Positions 60,893 to 64,000 of a stretch of DNA of 64,000 nt are shown one piece after another (position 1 is the first letter of the stretch; each line of letters starts with the position of its first letter). The translations under genes were made by a program, and so were the position numbers. Where the stretch lies: contig JACCGJ010024137.1 of assembly GCA_013407085.1 (NCBI GenBank), positions 1 through 64,000 of the forward strand, read 5' to 3'. This DNA is from Atriophallophorus winterbourni. Taxonomy: Eukaryota > Platyhelminthes > Trematoda > Plagiorchiida > Microphallidae. The notes under the pieces are model-generated. The model was not told the DNA's origin. It was given only the letters and a program-made list of their open reading frames with translations, and ran no database searches.

Positions 60893-62382
60893 AGGTACAG
60901 ACATCTCCAGGTCCTGATGGTATTCACCCTGCCATATTAAAACCTTTATCAAGGATCATCAGTTCACCTTTAGCCGCTTTATTCCAAATTTCAATCAATT
61001 CGGGACGTCTACCAGAGGATTGGAAAATGGGTATAGTAAAGCCGATGTTCAAAGGTGGGAGCTTATCAGACCCTGTAAATTACCGTCCTGTTACACTTAC
61101 GTCTGTCGTAGGCAAATTGCTGGAACGGATTGTAAAGGATAAGATAGAACAGTATTTGCGCGAGACCCAACAATGCTCGAATGCCCAACACGGCTTCACG
61201 GAAGGCCGCTCATGTATCTCCAATCTACTGACCGCCCGAGAACATTGGTGCAGAAGCCTTGACGCTGGTGTGCCAGTTGATGTAGTCTTCATCGACTTCA
61301 GTAAAGCATTCGACCGTGTTCCACATCAGAGGCTTATTTGGAAACTAAGAATGTCTGGTATAGAGGCTTCTTTGCTTGCTTGGATTGAGGATTTTCTTAT
61401 CGGAAGGCGAAGCCTCGTTGAAGTCAATGGGGCCAGATCTGCATCCTTTATCCCAACTTCTGGTGTACCACAAGGATCCGTTCTGGGGCCAACCTTGTTC
61501 AAACTCTATGTGAGTGACCTTCCCGGTATTCTGAACAGTGGTTGTCTCTTATTTGCAGATGATCTGAAGGTGTGGGCTTCTGTCACGACTGCCGCTGACG
61601 CTTCCCACTTGCAAAATGATTTGAATGAGCTTCGGAATTGGACTGACAGATGGATGCTCCCGATTAATGAAAAGAAGTGTGCTATCATGCACATCGGGAG
61701 CAACAACATGCGACATGCATATCATTTGGAGGGCCATGGTATCAGGATAGTTGATGTAGAGCGAGATTTGGGGGTGATGGTAACTTCATCCCTCAAAACT
61801 GCGGAGGATACTGCCAGAAAGTTCGGTTCTGCCAGCCGCATGTGGTGGGCATTGAGACGATCCTTCTTAGAGATAAATCCCAAAGTTTTTCAAGTTCTGT
61901 ATAGCTCTCACGTCAGACCAATATTAGAATTTGGGCTTCCGGTGAACTATCCGTTAACCAAAGGGGAGAAGGATCGTCTGGAGAAAGTCCAAAGGAGGGC
62001 TACCAAGTGCGTGAGGGGTATGTTTCGTATTCCCTATGACGACCGATTGCGGGAACTCAAACTTTTCCCACTGGAATATCGAAGAATGCGATATGATTTG
62101 CTGGTCACGCGGAGAATCCTGCTTGGATATTACGGAACGGAACTTCAACAATTCTTTTCGGTATCCACGGACTCCAGAACTAGAGGTCATTCGCTGAAGT
62201 TGCAGAAGCGCCGAACGGAACACCTGAAGCCATCGTTTACTCTGTCGACCAGAGTGGTCAATATTTGGAATGCACTCTCCGCTGATGCAGTCGGGGCAGT
62301 CACCGAAGAGCAGTTTAAACGCATATTGGACGGTGAACTTCCCGCTATCCTGCGCGATTCGCCTACTCTTTCAGCTCAGTAA
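60865..62382 (+). CDS. CR1-N reverse transcriptase, 505 codons
   Basis: RT blocks are complete: QTSPGPDGIHPAILK, KMGIVKPMFKGGSLSDPVNYRPVTLTS, AQHGFTEGRSCISNLL, VVFIDFSKAFDRVPHQRLI, TSGVPQGSVLGPTLFKLYVSD, LLFADDLKVWASV (FADD at about residues 230-233) and ERDLGVMVTSSLKTA. The C-terminal block is RPILEFGLP, RLEKVQRRATKCV and RVVNIWNALSADAV. The ORF2 polyprotein is split from the endonuclease by a single frame change in the overlap 60865-60892. It ends about 90 bases before the (GAA)n tail. Confidence 0.85.
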   Translation: MVRILIEHLKVQTSPGPDGIHPAILKPLSRIISSPLAALFQISINSGRLPEDWKMGIVKPMFKGGSLSDPVNYRPVTLTSVVGKLLERIVKDKIEQYLRETQQCSNAQHGFTEGRSCISNLLTAREHWCRSLDAGVPVDVVFIDFSKAFDRVPHQRLIWKLRMSGIEASLLAWIEDFLIGRRSLVEVNGARSASFIPTSGVPQGSVLGPTLFKLYVSDLPGILNSGCLLFADDLKVWASVTTAADASHLQNDLNELRNWTDRWMLPINEKKCAIMHIGSNNMRHAYHLEGHGIRIVDVERDLGVMVTSSLKTAEDTARKFGSASRMWWALRRSFLEINPKVFQVLYSSHVRPILEFGLPVNYPLTKGEKDRLEKVQRRATKCVRGMFRIPYDDRLRELKLFPLEYRRMRYDLLVTRRILLGYYGTELQQFFSVSTDSRTRGHSLKLQKRRTEHLKPSFTLSTRVVNIWNALSADAVGAVTEEQFKRILDGELPAILRDSPTLSAQ

Positions 62383-62490
62383 CTCCTCGTGAGGAATCTA
62401 CGCTGAGATAGCAGAGACCCGGAAGGTGAAGCGGCTTTCACGGACTGTAGTCCTCCTGCCGTCTATTCAGAAGAAGAAGAAGAAGAAGAA

Positions 62491-63160
62491 CTGAACTGAA
62501 CTTGAAAAAGATATTGCAAGGCTTGAGGGTGTTCAGCGCCTTGCTACTCGCATGATCGAAGGGCAATCAGGTAGATCTTACGAGCAAAGACTATTAAGTC
62601 TAGGGCTCTTTTCACTGAAAAGAAGGCGGCTGCGTGGGGATCTGATAGAAACCTTCAAGATCATGGCCGGTTTTAGTACTATTCAACCAGGTTAAATGTA
62701 TGTTCTCGCACCCAATGTGGGTACTCAAGGTCACCCTCTGAAACTGGCCAAACAACATGTCAGGTCTAATGCTCGTAAGCACTTCTTCAGTGAAAGAGTA
62801 GTAAGCTACTGGAACTGCCTACCTGAAAATGTCGTGAACTCTAACTCTGTAATGTGTTTCAAGAATAGACTTGATGCCGTATGGAGCTCATTATTTCCTG
62901 CATTTTGCCCCTAATTGAGTAATGATATTGTATTTACCTGGTCTTTGAAATGCATTAATGTCTCCTCACCTTTGGTGAGGGGAGTTTTAGCTCTACATTC
63001 CAGGTAACCATCCTACCAGAAGAAATCTGTGAACCTATTTTGTTTTGAAGTGGTGGGCGCTCTTTTTGGCATACCACCGGAAGAAATCTGGACGCTCGAT
63101 TGGCGACTGCCACATATCGTCCTGTGCAAACTGAACTGAACTGAACTGAACTAGTAAAAC
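62491..63160 (+). mobile_element. 5'-truncated CR1-A-family copy (RT C-terminus, UTR, tail)
   Basis: Begins LEKDIARLEGVQRLATRMIEGQSGRSYEQRLLSL (as CR1-G 20339), continues to SLKLAKQHVRSNARKHFFSERVVSYWNCLPENV, broken only by a TAG near 62696. Hairpin CTCCTCACC-TTT-GGTGAGGGGAG at 62961-62985. Ends in the common motif CATATCGTCCTGTGCAAACTGAACTGAACTGAACTGAAC at about 63114-63152. This is the last transposon before calreticulin. Confidence 0.85.
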
Positions 63161-63406
63161 GGCTGAGGACAAATAAGTAGATTAAATAATTGATACTCTG
63201 ATTTATTAACGTTTATGTTAAATAACATCATATTCTCAATAATCTTTCATAGCATGAGAAACTTTTTTCAAACGAATGAATTACACGATTTTTCTCATTT
63301 GTTTTTATATATCAAATCAGCTAGGTCATCAATATTGTGTTAATCGCTGATTGGTTATTACGCCTTATATACTTTGTTGTTCCTTCTCGCTATCGCTTAC
63401 GTCGTC
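63161..63406 (+). promoter_or_regulatory. Calreticulin upstream region
   Basis: About 245 bp separate the CR1 tail from the calreticulin ATG. It contains an inverted CCAAT box (CTGATTGGTTA, about 63347-63357) and a TATA-like TTATATAC (about 63366-63373), 35-40 bp before the ATG, so the 5' UTR would be very short. No clear ER-stress element (CCAAT-N9-CCACG) was found. Placement is inferred from spacing only. Confidence 0.4.
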
Positions 63407-64000
63407 ATGTATTCGTTGCCTTACTTGCTCCTCTTAGTTGGGTTTGCTGCTTCTAAAGATTACTGTAACTTGAAATTTCAAAACGGTATGCTTTTTAAAA
63501 ATATTAATTTTTGTTTTCAGCTGCTTCAATTGACGATTGGGTACAGTCGACTTATCTTAACGACGAGAAGAGAGGCAAATGGTCAATTTCCTCCAGCAAG
63601 GCTTGGGACGATGGAACTTTGGGTTTAAAAACTGATACAGACGCGCGATTTTATGCTATTACCAAGAAAATTTCGGAGCCTTTCTCGAATCGCGACAAAA
63701 CGCTTGTCGTTCAGTACACTGTGAAATTTGAAAACACAGTTAGTTGCGGTGGCGCATACTTAAAACTCTTGAAATCGGACATTGATCAATCCAAGTTTAA
63801 TGGAGATACACCTTATCTGTTCATGTTTGGTAGGATATTATCTTTCTAATATTCCAGGTCCCGATATTTGTGGTTATAGTACTAAAAAAGTTCACGCCAT
63901 TTTCAATTATAATGGGACAAATCATCTCATGAAAAAAGACGTTCCTTGTAAAGATGACCAAAAGTCTCACTTGTATACTTTTATTCTCACTCCTGATAAC
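63407..64000 (+). CDS. CALR: Calreticulin, 5' exons (incomplete at window edge)
   Basis: Exons 63407-63485, 63521-63829 and 63858 onward join in phase. Exon 1 encodes a signal peptide (MYSLPYLLLLVGFAAS). The mature N-domain follows: DDWVQSTYLNDEKRGKW, LKTDTDARFYAI, EPFSNRDKTLVVQYTVKFE, the first calreticulin signature around SCGGAYLKLL, the second FMFGPDICG across the second intron, TKKVHAIFNYNGTNH and CKDDQKSHLYTF. The two cysteines of the N-domain disulfide (SCGG and PCKDD) are present. Calreticulin is an ER-lumen lectin chaperone and calcium store. The P-domain, acidic C-domain and ER-retention signal lie beyond the window. The pattern FSN-x3-TLVVQ and the KKVH/CKDD blocks favour calreticulin over calnexin. 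Confidence 0.93.
63486..63520 (+). other. CALR: Calreticulin intron 1 (35 bp)
   Basis: GTATGCTTTT ... TTTTGTTTTCAG, with canonical ends. It interrupts a codon after its first base (AAC G / CT GCT). Confidence 0.85.
63830..63857 (+). other. CALR: Calreticulin intron 2 (28 bp)
   Basis: GTAGGATATT ... TAATATTCCAG. Removal joins TTT G to GT CCC and restores the signature MFGPDICG. It includes an in-frame stop, so splicing is required. Confidence 0.9.

Larger units (their letters stand above)
58601..62490 (+). mobile_element. CR1-N: nearly complete CR1-group element
   Basis: ORF1 (58620-59585, two shifts), endonuclease (59597-60892), RT (60865-62382), a short 3' UTR and a (GAA)n tail at 62469-62489. 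The frames are the least damaged full set in the window, suggesting a relatively young copy. The RT is closest to CR1-D. It is followed directly by CTGAACTGAAC and another CR1 fragment. Confidence 0.85.

Noticed and set aside
63407..64000. Calnexin instead of calreticulin
   Set aside because: The N-domain blocks FSN-x3-TLVVQ, TKKVHAIFNY and CKDDQKSHLYT fit calreticulin; calnexin differs there. The P-domain is outside the window, so a small doubt remains.
1..64000. tRNA, rRNA, snRNA or SINE genes with A and B boxes
   Set aside because: No cloverleaf, rRNA core or paired pol III boxes were recognised by eye; a tRNAscan or covariance search was not possible.

Overview
The window is eukaryotic and almost wholly transposon-derived. 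One conventional host gene is visible: the 5' end of a calreticulin gene at the right edge (63407 to beyond 64000). Its two micro-introns (35 and 28 bp), a gag with the CHCC-type zinc finger known from the Clonorchis element CsRn1, a Pao/BEL element, and abundant CR1-group and RTE-group non-LTR elements all suggest a flatworm, most likely a digenean trematode. No species can be named from this.

Layout. 1-830: fragments of a CR1 5' end and an RTE reverse transcriptase (RT). 1030-16231: one plus-strand CR1 copy (CR1-A) that carries an RTE fragment (1578-2730) and a minus-strand Ty3/Gypsy element (3911-14085; 5-bp target duplication TTGTG). The Gypsy copy is interrupted by a minus-strand CR1-group element of a second lineage (J1, 5850-13430), which itself contains a long plus-strand RTE (9642-13362; 12-bp target duplication). 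16232-36335: a run of minus-strand elements: RTE-c, the CR1-F first ORF, CR1-G split by J2 (itself split by CR1-D), CR1-E, CR1-H and CR1-I. CR1-I is split by a CsRn1-like LTR element (29068-31965; 4-bp duplication CGCC). 36737-41940: a Pao/BEL deletion derivative with three LTRs and two protease copies. 41946-52490: plus-strand J-lineage elements J3, J4 and J5 joined head to tail at (ATT)n tails, with an RTE fragment in their left part. 52490-57130: two RTE-group segments head to head. 57140-63160: CR1 fragments and one nearly complete CR1 (CR1-N, 58601-62490). 63161-64000: calreticulin promoter region and first exons.

The non-LTR elements follow the usual plan: an ORF1 (PHD-type zinc finger and/or RRM-like domain) and an ORF2 with an apurinic-type endonuclease (EEP) followed by RT. 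Almost all are broken. The least damaged frames are the J4 RT (45092-47008) and the CR1-N endonuclease and RT frames (59597-62382). LTR elements retain gag and pieces of pol.

I found no evidence of a new host defence or metabolic system. The most interesting signals are structural: a nearly invariant 53-nt block in the 5' leaders of two divergent RTE families, a 3' UTR hairpin shared by many CR1 copies, a 3'-terminal palindrome with compensating changes, and datable nested insertions. Identities are counted by eye. Element boundaries are good to a few bases where a target duplication is quoted and to tens of bases elsewhere.
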